The notes: generated from the letters alone by a model not told the origin. DNA of 64,000 nt from Acidobacteriota bacterium (GCA_028877275.1 JAPPFP010000026.1:1-64000), one strand, 5' to 3'. Shown: positions 17,479-25,309, counted from the first letter of the stretch. A program made the numbers and translations.

Positions 17479-17897
17479 GCGGCGCACAGCTCCCTGAGCT
17501 TCTCGAGACAGTCCGCCCAGCTCCGCTCGTGCTCGTCGCGGGCCTCGTCCTGGGTGAACCGGGCATGAGTGAGCGTGAGGCGCGTCCTGTCGGCCGATTC
17601 GGGTTGGAACTCGATGGTGACCAGTGTCTCGGTGTCGCTGCCTTCCCAGCGCCAGGTGTGCACCAGGCGGCGTAGCGGCGCGACTTCCCGGTACACGCCG
17701 CGGGCGAGCCAGCGCTGCCCGTCGGTTCCGCGCATCTCGATGAGGAAGGTCCCGCCGACTGCGACGTCGGCGACCGCGCGCGAGGCCACGGCATTGCCCG
17801 GCGCCAGCCACTGCTTCAGCAACTCCGGGTCGGTCCATGCGGCGTAGACCCGCTCTACCGGTGCGTCGATCACGCGTTGAAGCGTCAGGTCCGTCAT
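17475..17897 (-). CDS. SRPBCC/AHSA1-family protein
   Basis: 140 residues. AHSA1-type START-fold features: LQRVIDAPVERVYAAWTDPELLKQWLAP, GGTFLIEMRG, a Trp-rich strand (LVHTWRWEGSDTETLVTIEF) and the closing helix GWxxCLEKL-type (ERSWADCLEKLREL). Proteins of this family bind hydrophobic ligands, and they are very often encoded directly after an ArsR regulator, as here. It overlaps the ArsR stop by 4 bases and the dehalogenase start by 4 bases, so all three are translationally coupled. Confidence 0.92.
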   Translation of the reverse strand: MTDLTLQRVIDAPVERVYAAWTDPELLKQWLAPGNAVASRAVADVAVGGTFLIEMRGTDGQRWLARGVYREVAPLRRLVHTWRWEGSDTETLVTIEFQPESADRTRLTLTHARFTQDEARDEHERSWADCLEKLRELCAA

Positions 17898-18235
17898 CGC
17901 CGTTCGCCCTCCTCGTCGGCGCCGGTCTCGACCAGGGCGCCAAGCGCATTGAGGCGCTCCGTCCAGAAGCGCGTGTGGAACTCGAGCCAGTCCTGGGCGT
18001 CCCGGAGCGCGGCCGGGTTGAGCCGGCAGACTCGTTCCCGTCCCCGGGCCTCGCGTGTCACGAGGCCGGCGCGTTCGAGTACGCCGAGGTGTTTCGACAC
18101 GCCGGCGAACGAGAGGGGGAGGGGGCGGGAGAGGTCGCCTACGGTTGTTTGGCCGGAGGCGAGGCGGCCGAGGATGGCGCGGCGGGTGGGGTTGGAGAGG
18201 GCGTGGAAGACTCGGTTCAGGTGTTGTTCAACCAT
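17894..18235 (-). CDS. ArsR-family winged-helix regulator
   Basis: 113 residues from ATG 18235 (MVEQHLNRVFHALSNPTRRAILGRL). The winged helix-turn-helix includes TTVGDLSRPLPLSFAGVSKHLGVLERAGLVTREARGRERVCRL, and the tail (DWLEFHTRFWTERLNALG) is typical of ArsR regulators paired with AHSA1 genes. There are no Cys metal-binding motifs, so it is not a classical metal sensor. The start codon sits inside a 7-base-arm palindrome (TCAACCATGTGGTTGA), and a larger palindrome lies 30 bases upstream, suggesting autoregulation. It is divergent from a second, different ArsR gene. Confidence 0.9.
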   Translation of the reverse strand: MVEQHLNRVFHALSNPTRRAILGRLASGQTTVGDLSRPLPLSFAGVSKHLGVLERAGLVTREARGRERVCRLNPAALRDAQDWLEFHTRFWTERLNALGALVETGADEEGERR

Positions 18236-18333
18236 GTGGTTGAGGGTAGCGGCTTCTGCGGGCTCATTCAACCCTTGGGTTGAATGAATGAGATCTGTGG
18301 TTGACGTGCAAGCCCGTGCTTGCATAACGTCAA
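18228..18333. promoter_or_regulatory. divergent control region with three palindromes between two ArsR genes
   Basis: Site 1, 18228-18243, TCAACCATGTGGTTGA, covers the minus-strand ArsR start. Site 2, 18264-18287, has perfect 11-base arms TCATTCAACCC / GGGTTGAATGA around TT; it shares the TCAACC core with site 1. Site 3, 18301-18333, has TTGACGT / ACGTCAA outer arms and GCAAGC / GCTTGC inner arms. Site 3 also contains a possible plus-strand promoter: TTGACG at 18301 and CATAAC at 18323, 16 apart. Sites 1 and 2 are probable operators of the minus-strand ArsR, and site 3 of the plus-strand one. Confidence 0.65.
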
Positions 18334-18363
18334 ACCTCGGCACGCAAGACCGACCCCAGACAT

Positions 18364-18675
18364 GTGGACATCTACCGCGCGATCGCTGACCCAACCAGGC
18401 GGGCCATTCTGGATGAGCTCGTCGATCGGTCGGGTCAGTCGCTCTTCGAACTCTGCGGGCGCCTGACCATGAAACACGGCATCAACTCCTCGCGGCAGGC
18501 GATCTCGCAACACCTGGGCGTCCTGGAAGCGGTCGGGCTGATCCGCACGAGGCGCGAGGGGAGGTCGAAGCTCCACTGGTTCGAGGGCGCCCCGCTGAAG
18601 ACAATCAGGGAGCGGTGGCCGGTCTCAACAGACGAGGACACTTCACACTCAACGGATGAGGGCATCGAGGAATGA
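18364..18675 (+). CDS. ArsR-family winged-helix regulator (second, divergent)
   Basis: 103 residues from GTG 18364 (MDIYRAIADPTRRAILDELVDRSGQSLFELC). The HTH includes SSRQAISQHLGVLEAVGLIRTRREGRSKLHWFEGAPLKTI and the WP segment common in this subgroup. It is clearly different in sequence from the ArsR on the other strand. The stop overlaps the VOC gene start in ATGA, giving a regulator-VOC-membrane protein operon. A promoter-like site within a palindrome lies about 35 bases upstream. Confidence 0.88.
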   Translation: MDIYRAIADPTRRAILDELVDRSGQSLFELCGRLTMKHGINSSRQAISQHLGVLEAVGLIRTRREGRSKLHWFEGAPLKTIRERWPVSTDEDTSHSTDEGIEE

Positions 18676-19067
18676 GAATCCACCTGACCGGCGTCTTCGT
18701 GGACGACCAGCGGAAGGCACTTCGCTTCTACACCGAAACGCTCGGCTTCCAGGTGAAGCACGACATCCCTCTGGGAGAGCACGCCTGGATCACGGTTGTA
18801 TCCGCGGAAGCCCCGGACGGGACGGAGTTGCTGCTTGAGCCCGCTGCACACCCCGCAGTCGGTCCATACAGGGCGGCGTTGGTGGAGGACGGGATCCTCG
18901 GTGCCAGCTTCGCCGTCGATGATGTCGAAGCCGAGTACGAGCGCCTCGTGGCAAGAGGCGTGCGGTTCGTTCAGCCGCCAACGGACCTCGGGACTGTTGT
19001 TACCGCAGTCTTCGACGACACCTGCGGCAACTTGATCCAGATCCAGGAGGAGAAGGGTCAACCATGA
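18672..19067 (+). CDS. VOC-family (glyoxalase/bleomycin-resistance fold) protein
   Basis: 131 residues. The opening MRIHLTGVFVDDQRKALRFYTETLGFQVKHDIPLG is a classical VOC start. DGTELLLEP supplies the first metal-ligand strand, and the second half has GASFAVDDVEAEYERLVARGVRFVQPP and FDDTCGNLIQIQE, with the metal-ligand Glu near the end. VOC proteins are metal-dependent lyases, dioxygenases or resistance proteins; the substrate is unknown here. It is coupled by 4-base overlaps to both neighbours and controlled by the upstream ArsR. Confidence 0.92.
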   Translation: MRIHLTGVFVDDQRKALRFYTETLGFQVKHDIPLGEHAWITVVSAEAPDGTELLLEPAAHPAVGPYRAALVEDGILGASFAVDDVEAEYERLVARGVRFVQPPTDLGTVVTAVFDDTCGNLIQIQEEKGQP

Positions 19068-19498
19068 CGATCGTACGGAACATCCTCGCCGCCATCGTCG
19101 GCTACGTCGGCATGGCCGCCGTGCTCTTCGTACTCTTCTCGCTTCTGTGGCTGACGGTGGGGCCCTCGCGCGCCTTCGAGCCGGGTTCCTGGGAAGTGCC
19201 CGTCGGCTGGGCCGTCATGCAGCTCGTACTCGGGGTCGTGGGCGCGTACGTCGGCGGGCAGGTCTGTGCCTGGATGGCGCACGATGCCAAGGGCGCCACG
19301 ATTCTCATCGGCCTGGTGATCGTGATGGGAGTGGTGAATGCCCTGATCCCGCCGGAGATGGCGGCGGGACCGCGCCCCGACGACGTGTCGATGATGGAGG
19401 CGACCGTGGGGGCTCTTCAGCCGGCTTGGTTCAACTGGCTCAACCCGGTGGTTGGGGCGGTGGGGGTGTGGTTTGGGACGGGGAGGTTGCGCGAGTAG
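19064..19498 (+). CDS. small integral membrane protein, hypothetical
   Basis: 144 residues starting in the VOC stop (ATGA). About four hydrophobic helices: NILAAIVGYVGMAAVLFVLFSLLWL, VGWAVMQLVLGVVGAYVGGQVCAWM, ATILIGLVIVMGVVNALI and a C-terminal WLNPVVGAVGVWFG. It lacks motifs for a named transporter. As the last gene of the ArsR-VOC operon it may help export or tolerate the compound sensed by the regulator, but this is inference only. Confidence 0.8.
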   Translation: MTIVRNILAAIVGYVGMAAVLFVLFSLLWLTVGPSRAFEPGSWEVPVGWAVMQLVLGVVGAYVGGQVCAWMAHDAKGATILIGLVIVMGVVNALIPPEMAAGPRPDDVSMMEATVGALQPAWFNWLNPVVGAVGVWFGTGRLRE

Positions 19499-19576
19499 CC
19501 TACGAGTAGCCTCTCGTATTCGCTGGTCCTTGCTAGGCGTAGAAGGTAGCTTGGTCCACAAATCTAGCCACTAGAC

Positions 19577-19984
19577 ATGGACAGGCTGATTGAACTGCTA
19601 CCAGGGCTCACCGCTGCTGCAGCCCTGCTCATCGCTATCGGGAACTGGATCTTTGAGTCCAGGCAGCGACGGAAGAGGGAGCGTGAGCGGCGCATAGACC
19701 TCAAGCGGGCACTGTACGCAGAAACTGCAAGAACCCTTGAAGGATTCGTGATGAGGAAGTCCAACGAGGGGGCCGTCAACTTCTTTCAGTGTTTGGCCCA
19801 GCTTCAGATGACTGCTCCCGTCTCAGTGGTCGAAGCCGCCTACCAAGTCATGGCCAGGACCTTCGACGACTCGAAGCCTGAGGTTGAGATTGGCGCGATC
19901 GACGCCCTCATCAATGCGATGCGAGAAGATCTAGGCGACGAGCCCGTCGTCCGGAATCTGCCGACGCCGACGAGAGCGAAGTAG
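19577..19984 (+). CDS. membrane-anchored hypothetical protein
   Basis: 135 residues. One N-terminal membrane helix (LLPGLTAAAALLIAIGNWIF, about 7-26) is followed by a strongly basic juxtamembrane stretch (ESRQRRKRERERRIDLKRAL) and a helical cytoplasmic domain (YAETARTLEGFVMRKS, VSVVEAAYQVMARTF). Its composition is less GC-rich than that of resident genes. No homologous family is recognised. It belongs to the accessory island. Confidence 0.65.
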   Translation: MDRLIELLPGLTAAAALLIAIGNWIFESRQRRKRERERRIDLKRALYAETARTLEGFVMRKSNEGAVNFFQCLAQLQMTAPVSVVEAAYQVMARTFDDSKPEVEIGAIDALINAMREDLGDEPVVRNLPTPTRAK

Positions 19985-20036
19985 TTGGTAGTGCAGCCTC
20001 GCCGCAGGCCATAGAAGCTCGCGGACGGCTTGTCGC

Positions 20037-21029
20037 CTAGTGTCCCTCGCGCGAGACTCTGTGACCCTCGCCGGCGGGCCACTGAACCGTCATCGAAGCA
20101 CTAGGCGGAGTGCGGGATAGCCCCAGCGAACAGCCGCACTCGGCCACTGAGTAACCGCACTCAGAGCACTCGACCCGTTCGCGCATCCGGCGAGAAGGCC
20201 GAGGTTCACGGTGCCGGATACCGCCCGTTGCATAGCGCTTCACCCACGGATACGGCTGGCGACAGTACAACTCGCGGCTGGCACCATCCACCACTAGGTG
20301 GTTGTAGCGGGAAACCTCGCGGCAGGTCCGCCAGCGGAGGACTCCCTCTTCCCGTAGCGCGCGCTTGTCGGAAGCCCAGTCCAGTAACAACAGACGCTTA
20401 TAGGACAACGGCATCCACGCTCTCCCGCCTCGAAGGTCGAGATGAAGCGCGCTCTTCCCAGCCGGAGTGTCACTTGTGATGAACTCCCCGTTCTCAGCAC
20501 ACAGCACCGTCCACCGCATCGCGACAATGCAGTTGACTCCCCGAACCGAGAGCGAACGCGCTATCTTCCCCCTGAAGTGACCGCGATCTCGGTTGATGTT
20601 GCGTCGCTCTGTCTTACACCAGTCCTCTATCCGAGTACGTTCTCTTTCATCGGCGACGCCATCGACGTTGGCAATGTCATCGAGGAGTTCAAACGCTACC
20701 GACTTAAACTGAGTCCACACGCCGTGTGAACGGAAACTCAGCATCGACACGACATAGCACGCTGCGGCGAAGCGCTCATAGGGAGACAACTCGATGTCTC
20801 GCTCCCCGCAGAGTCGCTCCAAGGCCGTCCAACCGTGACCCTCGAGGCACGCCAACTCTCGCTCGTCGTCACTGGACCACGGCTTGGGCGATTGAGCAAC
20901 CCTCTCCAAGTGCAATGGAGCACCACCTTTCCGCCACTCGCTCTGCGCCAGATCGAAGACGTAGACGCGGCCGGAGCCGACCGTCGTGAATTGCCACAGA
21001 TACGCCTTCGGTATCAGGTGCTTGCCCAT
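20037..21029 (-). CDS. DUF4238 domain-containing protein
   Basis: 330 residues from ATG 21029. The opening GKHLIPKAYLWQFTTVGSGRVYVFDL matches the DUF4238 start ('hH.iPq.YLr.Ft..g.i.vyd'). Later pieces ELSPYERFAAACYVVSMLSFRSHGV, WTVLCAENGEFITSDTPAG, MPLSYKRLLLLDW and EVSRYNHLVVDGASRELYC fit the family, in which the 'l.a..g..FitSD.Pv' segment is conserved. The C-terminus adds a possible zinc knuckle (CSECGYSVAECGC). The family function is unknown, and it often appears in accessory regions. Confidence 0.85.
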   Translation of the reverse strand: MGKHLIPKAYLWQFTTVGSGRVYVFDLAQSEWRKGGAPLHLERVAQSPKPWSSDDERELACLEGHGWTALERLCGERDIELSPYERFAAACYVVSMLSFRSHGVWTQFKSVAFELLDDIANVDGVADERERTRIEDWCKTERRNINRDRGHFRGKIARSLSVRGVNCIVAMRWTVLCAENGEFITSDTPAGKSALHLDLRGGRAWMPLSYKRLLLLDWASDKRALREEGVLRWRTCREVSRYNHLVVDGASRELYCRQPYPWVKRYATGGIRHREPRPSRRMRERVECSECGYSVAECGCSLGLSRTPPSASMTVQWPAGEGHRVSREGH

Positions 21030-21127
21030 CGAGCCTACACTCTATCCCGGCCAGACGCGTGGTTCTCGTGTGTACGTGTGGGAGCCGTCACGGACGCGCC
21101 CATGACCGCGCTACGGTTGATGTCCTG

Positions 21128-21409
21128 TCAAGGCCCCCATTTGACATTTGACACGGGCTGCTCGCTGGCCGCTAGGTGCGGTCCGGGCTGAGAGCCCCGA
21201 CCAAAGACAGCTAGCTCGTGTCTCTTGGCCAACTCGGTAGCCTCGTGCTGACTACCGAACGCCTTGGCCTCAGCGTAGAACTGAGTCAGTTTCTCGTCCG
21301 GAGGCGCAGCACCACCAAAGGTGTCTGATTCCGCTACTGCGTTTCTCCGCAGAAAGCGGTGCTTGCTCTGATTGTTCTCGACTAGTTCCAGAAACCAAGC
21401 CGTCTTCAT
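21128..21409 (-). CDS. small hypothetical protein
   Basis: 93 residues from ATG 21409 (MKTAWFLELVENNQSKHRFLRRNAV). It is soluble and charged, with a helical segment LTQFYAEAKAFGSQHEATELAKRHELAVFG. Codon use resembles the DUF4238 gene upstream on the same strand, 98 bases away. No family is recognised, and nothing in the sequence points to a role. Confidence 0.45.
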   Translation of the reverse strand: MKTAWFLELVENNQSKHRFLRRNAVAESDTFGGAAPPDEKLTQFYAEAKAFGSQHEATELAKRHELAVFGRGSQPGPHLAASEQPVSNVKWGP

Positions 21410-21442
21410 AGCCTCACATGTTCCTTTCGTTGCTTAACGGGA

Positions 21443-21838
21443 TCAACAGGCGTGACTTCGCCGCACCTGCAGGCTTTGACAGCCAATTGACGATTCTCCC
21501 GTCCTGCTCCAGACTCTATCGAGAGTTCGCACACAGGCCTCATAGTCCTGAAGCGCGTAGAGGGGGTGTAGCGTACGGACCCACTCCCTCACCTTCTCGC
21601 TCGACTTGAATGGCACCCGGTGCTTCATGGCCCGCGCCACGTCTTCCATCGTCGCGTCGCCGTAGTTGGCCTTGTAGCCCGTCAGCCGCGTCGCGGCCTG
21701 CAGTGCATCGCCGTCATCCTCGCGCGGCTGCAAGCTGATCTCCGCCTCGGTGATGCCGCCCACCTTCGTAGCGTCGATCCTCCCCTCGGGCAAGGTCGCC
21801 GGATCGCCGGGCTCCGTTCTGAGGCGGGTTGTGCTCAT
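21443..21838 (-). CDS. possible antitoxin-like chimeric ORF
   Basis: 131 residues from ATG 21838. The segment LPEGRIDATKVGGITEAEISLQPREDDGDALQ resembles the N-terminal linker of HTH-type antitoxins ('.pe.riD..kvda.tEaei..q..eDd'). The rest (DATMEDVARAMKHRVPFKSSEKVREWVRTLHPLYALQDYEACVRTLDRVW) does not carry the expected HTH. It may be a disrupted antitoxin fused by deletion to other sequence. No toxin gene lies alongside. Confidence 0.3.
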   Translation of the reverse strand: MSTTRLRTEPGDPATLPEGRIDATKVGGITEAEISLQPREDDGDALQAATRLTGYKANYGDATMEDVARAMKHRVPFKSSEKVREWVRTLHPLYALQDYEACVRTLDRVWSRTGESSIGCQSLQVRRSHAC

Positions 21839-21998
21839 GGTTCGCGACCTGCATGGCCCACTCGAAGTCCATCGCGATGGTATGAGGCATTGGTCGGTCC
21901 CTGTGGAGCACGTCGGAGGGTAGGGCGGCAGCGAACGCCACGGCGCCGGTCGACTACACTCCCCGCGCGGCGAACTGCCGTCACCAAGGAGGAAGACC

Positions 21999-22415
21999 AT
22001 GCTGACACGAAACGAAATGTCCACCGCGTTCGCTAGATGGGGCGCCGCCTGGAACGAGCACGACCTCGACCGTGTGATGGACCTGTTTCACGACGAGATC
22101 TACTTCGAGAACTGGAACGGAGGCTCGGTCAGTGGCAAGGAGAACCTGCGTGAGGCTTGGGCGCCATGGTTCGCCAATCATGGAGACTTCAAGTTCACGA
22201 CCGAAGAGACGTTCATCGACGAAGTCGACCAGAAGATGCTCTTCCGCTGGCAGCTCGACTCGCCCTCGTTCGAGAAGGGCCAGGAAGACAAGCACGAAGC
22301 CAGGCGCGGCCTCGACATCCTGCACTTCAGGGACGGCAAGATCGTCGAGAAGCTGACCTACTCCAAGACCACGATCGAACTGGACGGGGAACGGGTGCGT
22401 CTGACGACGCCGTGA
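21999..22415 (+). CDS. nuclear transport factor 2 / SnoaL-like protein
   Basis: 138 residues from ATG 21999, preceded by AAGGAGGAAG. NTF2-fold features: FARWGAAWNEHDLDRVMDLFHDEIYFENWNGGSVSGKENLREAWAPWF, then TEETFIDEVDQKMLFRW and GLDILHFRDGKIVEKLTYSKT. These proteins bind small hydrophobic molecules and include ketosteroid-isomerase-like enzymes. No catalytic assignment is possible. It is the first gene past the island and is followed by a dispersed hairpin repeat that could act as its transcription end. Confidence 0.88.
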   Translation: MLTRNEMSTAFARWGAAWNEHDLDRVMDLFHDEIYFENWNGGSVSGKENLREAWAPWFANHGDFKFTTEETFIDEVDQKMLFRWQLDSPSFEKGQEDKHEARRGLDILHFRDGKIVEKLTYSKTTIELDGERVRLTTP

Positions 22416-22420
22416 AGGAT

Positions 22421-22504
22421 GGTCGCCGCTTCGCGGCGCGTGTTGTCCGCGGGTCAGAAGACCCGCGGTTACATGCCGGCGAGGACGCCGGCGCACCCAG
22501 TGTG
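22421..22504 (+). repeat. dispersed multi-hairpin repeat, copy 1
   Basis: Three hairpins in a row: CGCCGC-TTC-GCGGCG, CCGCGGGTC-AGAA-GACCCGCGG and GCCGGCG-AGGA-CGCCGGC, then the conserved tail GCACCCAGTG. The first and last hairpins and the tail recur elsewhere in the window, while the middle hairpin is variable. It lies just after the SnoaL stop. Confidence 0.85.
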
Positions 22505-22524
22505 TAGCGGAGTTCAGTCGCTCG

Positions 22525-22977
22525 TCAGATGGCCACGGTGTACGCCAGCACGCCGAGAACCAGCGTGTTGAAGGCCATGATGCTGCCAAAGGTCCACTTC
22601 AGCGTGCGCATCTGTCCTTCCAGGCCCGTCATCCGTCCCGCCAGCCCCGTCAACCGGCCCTCGATCTCGCCAAACCGGCCCCCAAACCGGCCCTCGATCT
22701 CGCCAAACCGACCGTTGATCTCGCCGAAACGGGCGTTCATCTCGCCTTTCAACTCGGCGAACCGGGCATCGACCTGAGCGAAACGGGCTTCCATTTCGCC
22801 CTTGAACTCCGCCCGGTCCTGTGCCCGCTGCGCATCGTGGCGGTCGAGCATCGCCACGAACCGGGCATCCGCCTTGGCTTTCGCAATGTCCTGACGCTCC
22901 AGCATCGTCGCGAACCGGGCATCCGCTTCCGCTCTCGTCATCATCGGCGTCGCCTGTTCACTCTCCACTCTCGTCAT
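22525..22977 (-). CDS. coiled-coil protein with C-terminal membrane anchor
   Basis: 150 residues from ATG 22977 (MTRVESEQATPMMTRAEA). Most of the protein is a long coiled coil with near-identical repeats (ARFAQVDARFAEL, ARFGEINGRFGEIEGRF, RFGEIEGRLTGL), followed by MRTLKWTFGSIMAFNTLVLGVLAYTVAI as a single C-terminal transmembrane helix. The layout resembles small membrane-tethered coiled-coil proteins of the DUF1640 kind. The role is unknown. The internal repeat of a 7-residue unit can change copy number by slippage. Confidence 0.75.
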   Translation of the reverse strand: MTRVESEQATPMMTRAEADARFATMLERQDIAKAKADARFVAMLDRHDAQRAQDRAEFKGEMEARFAQVDARFAELKGEMNARFGEINGRFGEIEGRFGGRFGEIEGRLTGLAGRMTGLEGQMRTLKWTFGSIMAFNTLVLGVLAYTVAI

Positions 22978-23226
22978 CGTCAGCCCCCGACTCTCTCGAT
23001 CGTCATGCGCCGGGCGGCCGCGACGGCAGAAGGAAGCGTACAACAGGCCCCGGCGCCGGGCCCCCGCGGACACGGCCTGTTGCCGGCCCTCAAGGACCAG
23101 GACGAATTCCGGTTCCGCTTGCCCGATTCTGCGAGCGCGCTGGCCGTGCCGAAGGCGCTGGTCTTGACGACAGTCCTAGGTGCGGTCATGCTGGGAACGC
23201 TGACCTCGACTCACACGGAGGGCTGA

Positions 23227-24378
23227 ATGCGCTCGACTATTCTCGCTGGCCTGCTCGTGGTGCTCGCGGTTCCGGCCGGGCTACAGGCCCAGGCCATGGA
23301 ATCGGCCGAACCCTTCAAAGTCGGCACCTTCCAGATCGACGGGGAGGCCATCGTGGGGCTCGTGCTGCGGGATTCGCTGATCGTCGACATCGGCGCGGCG
23401 AACACCGAGCTGGAGCTGGATTCGAGCTACGCCCGGCTCGTCATGCCGGCCGACATGCTCGAGCTGATCGGCCGGTACGAGTACGGCCTCAAGTACCGGC
23501 TCTACGAGATCGTCAACGATCTCGTCGCCGGGAAGCGGCTGTCGGGGAGCGCGCGCCCCGCCTACGTCCACGACGTCGACGACGTCAGGATCCTCGCGCC
23601 GATCCTGTACCCGAGCAAGCTCATGAACGCGGCGGTCAACTTCTACTCGCACGCGTGCGAGGGCTGCACCGAGGAGGAGCTGCGGGCGCAGACCAGGGAG
23701 CGGCAAGAGAACCGGGGCGTGCCCTACCTCTTCTTGAAGCCCACCCGCGGCGCGATCATCGGCAGCGGCGAGGACATCGTGATGCCCTACGGCCGTGACC
23801 GGATCGAATGGGAAGTCGAAATGGCCATCGTCTTCGGCCGCACGGGCAAGTACATCTCCGCGAGCCGCGCATACGACCACGTGTTCGGCTACATGGTCGC
23901 CGTGGACATATCCGATCGTGGCGGGCGGCCTCCGGGTGGCTTCGGCGCCGTCCTGGACTGGTTCGTCGGTAAGGGCCATGACACGTTCGCGCCCCATGGG
24001 CCCTGGATCGTTCCGAAGGAGTTCTACGGCGACCCGATGGAGCGTTTGCACCAGACCCTGGTCATCGACGGCGTGACCGTCCAGGAGGCCAGGGCGGGAG
24101 ACATGATCCACAACATTCCGGAATTGATCGAGTACGCGTCGTCGCTCATCACCGTGTTCCCTGGTGACGTTCTGCAAAGCGGGACGTCCGGCGGAACCGG
24201 CGCCGGTCGCGTCCAGCGCGCGACAGGCTCTGGGTACCTCCAGGCGGGCGAGACGATCAGCGCCAGCATCGAGGGGATCGGCACGCTGACCCACACCGTC
24301 GTAGCCGAGGAGAGCGTTCCGGCCGACCTGTCGGGCGCGCAGCTACCGCCGGTCGAGACCTATCGCCCGCCACGCTGA
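23227..24378 (+). CDS. exported fumarylacetoacetate hydrolase family protein
   Basis: 383 residues from ATG 23227, with GGAGGG just upstream. Residues 1-22 (MRSTILAGLLVVLAVPAGLQAQA) are a Sec signal peptide. The FAH fold is shown by PILYPSKLMNAAVNFYSH, FLKPTRGAIIG, the metal-binding EWEVEMAIVFGRTGKYIS, VFGYMVAVDISDRG, VGKGHDTFAPHGPWIV and GDVLQSGTSGGTGAG. The family hydrolyses or decarboxylates beta-keto or acylpyruvate compounds in the cytoplasm. A cleavable signal peptide is unusual, so this copy probably acts in the periplasm. A Cys pair in HACEGC may be structural. Confidence 0.9.
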   Translation: MRSTILAGLLVVLAVPAGLQAQAMESAEPFKVGTFQIDGEAIVGLVLRDSLIVDIGAANTELELDSSYARLVMPADMLELIGRYEYGLKYRLYEIVNDLVAGKRLSGSARPAYVHDVDDVRILAPILYPSKLMNAAVNFYSHACEGCTEEELRAQTRERQENRGVPYLFLKPTRGAIIGSGEDIVMPYGRDRIEWEVEMAIVFGRTGKYISASRAYDHVFGYMVAVDISDRGGRPPGGFGAVLDWFVGKGHDTFAPHGPWIVPKEFYGDPMERLHQTLVIDGVTVQEARAGDMIHNIPELIEYASSLITVFPGDVLQSGTSGGTGAGRVQRATGSGYLQAGETISASIEGIGTLTHTVVAEESVPADLSGAQLPPVETYRPPR

Positions 24379-24401
24379 CGGGACGGACGGTTCGTATCCG
24401 G

Positions 24402-25304
24402 CTACAGCTTTCCCGTCGCTCGCGCCCGATCCAACACCGGCTGGTAGATCCGCAGCGTCGCCGCGTCGACGAGCTGCCCACCCTTGCCGCCGGCGCCGGC
24501 CCCCTGCGCCACGGACTCGTTGTACAGGTCGACCATCTTCTGCGCCTGCTTGATCTCCCTGGGCGACGGCGCGAAGACGTCGTTGGCTAGCGGAATCTGG
24601 TTGGGATGGATGCACCACTTGCCGACGGCGCCGAGGGTGGCGGCGTAGGTGGCCTGCTTGAGGTAGGCCTTGTCGTTACGGAAGTCGCCGAAGGGGCCGT
24701 CGATGGCGTCTATGCCGGCGGCGCGGCAGGCGGCGATCATGCGGACGCGGTGAGCGGACCACATGTCGCCGGGGTAGCGGTAGTCCTTGTCGAGTTCGTG
24801 GCCAAAGCGCATGCCCATGCTGGCGGAGAGGTCGCCGAAGCCGAGGATGAGCGCTTCGAGGCGGTCTGAGCAGGTGGCGATCGCTTCGACGTTGGCGAGC
24901 CCCTCGGCCTCCTCGATCAGCGCCTCGAGGCCGATCCTGCGGTCAAGCCCGAGCTTCTGCTCCAGGCCGTCGAGCATCGTTTCGAAGAACCAGATGTCGC
25001 GCGGCTCCTTGACCTTGGGCAGGATGATGATGTCGAGGTTCTCGCCGGCGCCTTCGACCACGCTGATCACGTCGTCGACGGCCCAGCGGGTGGTGTGGTC
25101 GTTGACGCGGACGGAGCGCACCTTGCCTGTCCAGTCGAGGTCGTTCAGGCCGTCGATGGCGATCTGGCGGGCGCCCTCCTTCTTGTCCGGCGCGACGGCG
25201 TCTTCCAGGTCGAGGAAGACGAGGTCGGCAGAGCTTGAGGCCGACTTCTCGACCATCCTGGGGTTGCTGGCGGGCACCGCCAGCTCGGAACGTCTCAGTC
25301 GCAT
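24402..25304 (-). CDS. CoA ester lyase (CitE / malyl-CoA lyase-like, HpcH/HpaI family)
   Basis: 300 residues from ATG 25304 (MRLRRSELAVPASNPRMVEK), with AAGGAG at a good distance. Family marks: DLVFLDLEDAVAPDKKEGAR (metal and CoA site), KVRSVRVNDHTT with its Arg, the Glu-rich LEALIEEAEGLANVEAIA, LILGFGDLSASMGMRFG and GKWCIHPNQIPLANDVF. Members cleave or form malyl-CoA, methylmalyl-CoA or citramalyl-CoA. It follows a CaiB CoA-transferase and two MaoC hydratases in one operon, which suits a mesaconyl-/methylmalyl-CoA-type pathway. The exact substrate is inferred. Confidence 0.92.
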   Translation of the reverse strand: MRLRRSELAVPASNPRMVEKSASSSADLVFLDLEDAVAPDKKEGARQIAIDGLNDLDWTGKVRSVRVNDHTTRWAVDDVISVVEGAGENLDIIILPKVKEPRDIWFFETMLDGLEQKLGLDRRIGLEALIEEAEGLANVEAIATCSDRLEALILGFGDLSASMGMRFGHELDKDYRYPGDMWSAHRVRMIAACRAAGIDAIDGPFGDFRNDKAYLKQATYAATLGAVGKWCIHPNQIPLANDVFAPSPREIKQAQKMVDLYNESVAQGAGAGGKGGQLVDAATLRIYQPVLDRARATGKL

Positions 25305-25309
25305 GCGTG

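Noticed and set aside
17479..17949. N-terminal extension of the dehalogenase to 454 residues
   Set aside because: The added sequence is the shadow of the AHSA1 gene in another frame; GTG 17478 overlaps the AHSA1 stop and starts exactly at the expected domain beginning.
22525..22977. Internal repeats of the coiled-coil gene as a possible CRISPR-like array
   Set aside because: The repeats are in frame, encode heptad-like coiled-coil units and have no spacer structure.
23005..23226. A 73-codon plus-strand frame ending directly before the exported FAH-family gene
   Set aside because: Undecided: it ends one base before the next ATG and has a hydrophobic C-terminus, but the translation has no family resemblance and the region may simply be a divergent promoter area.
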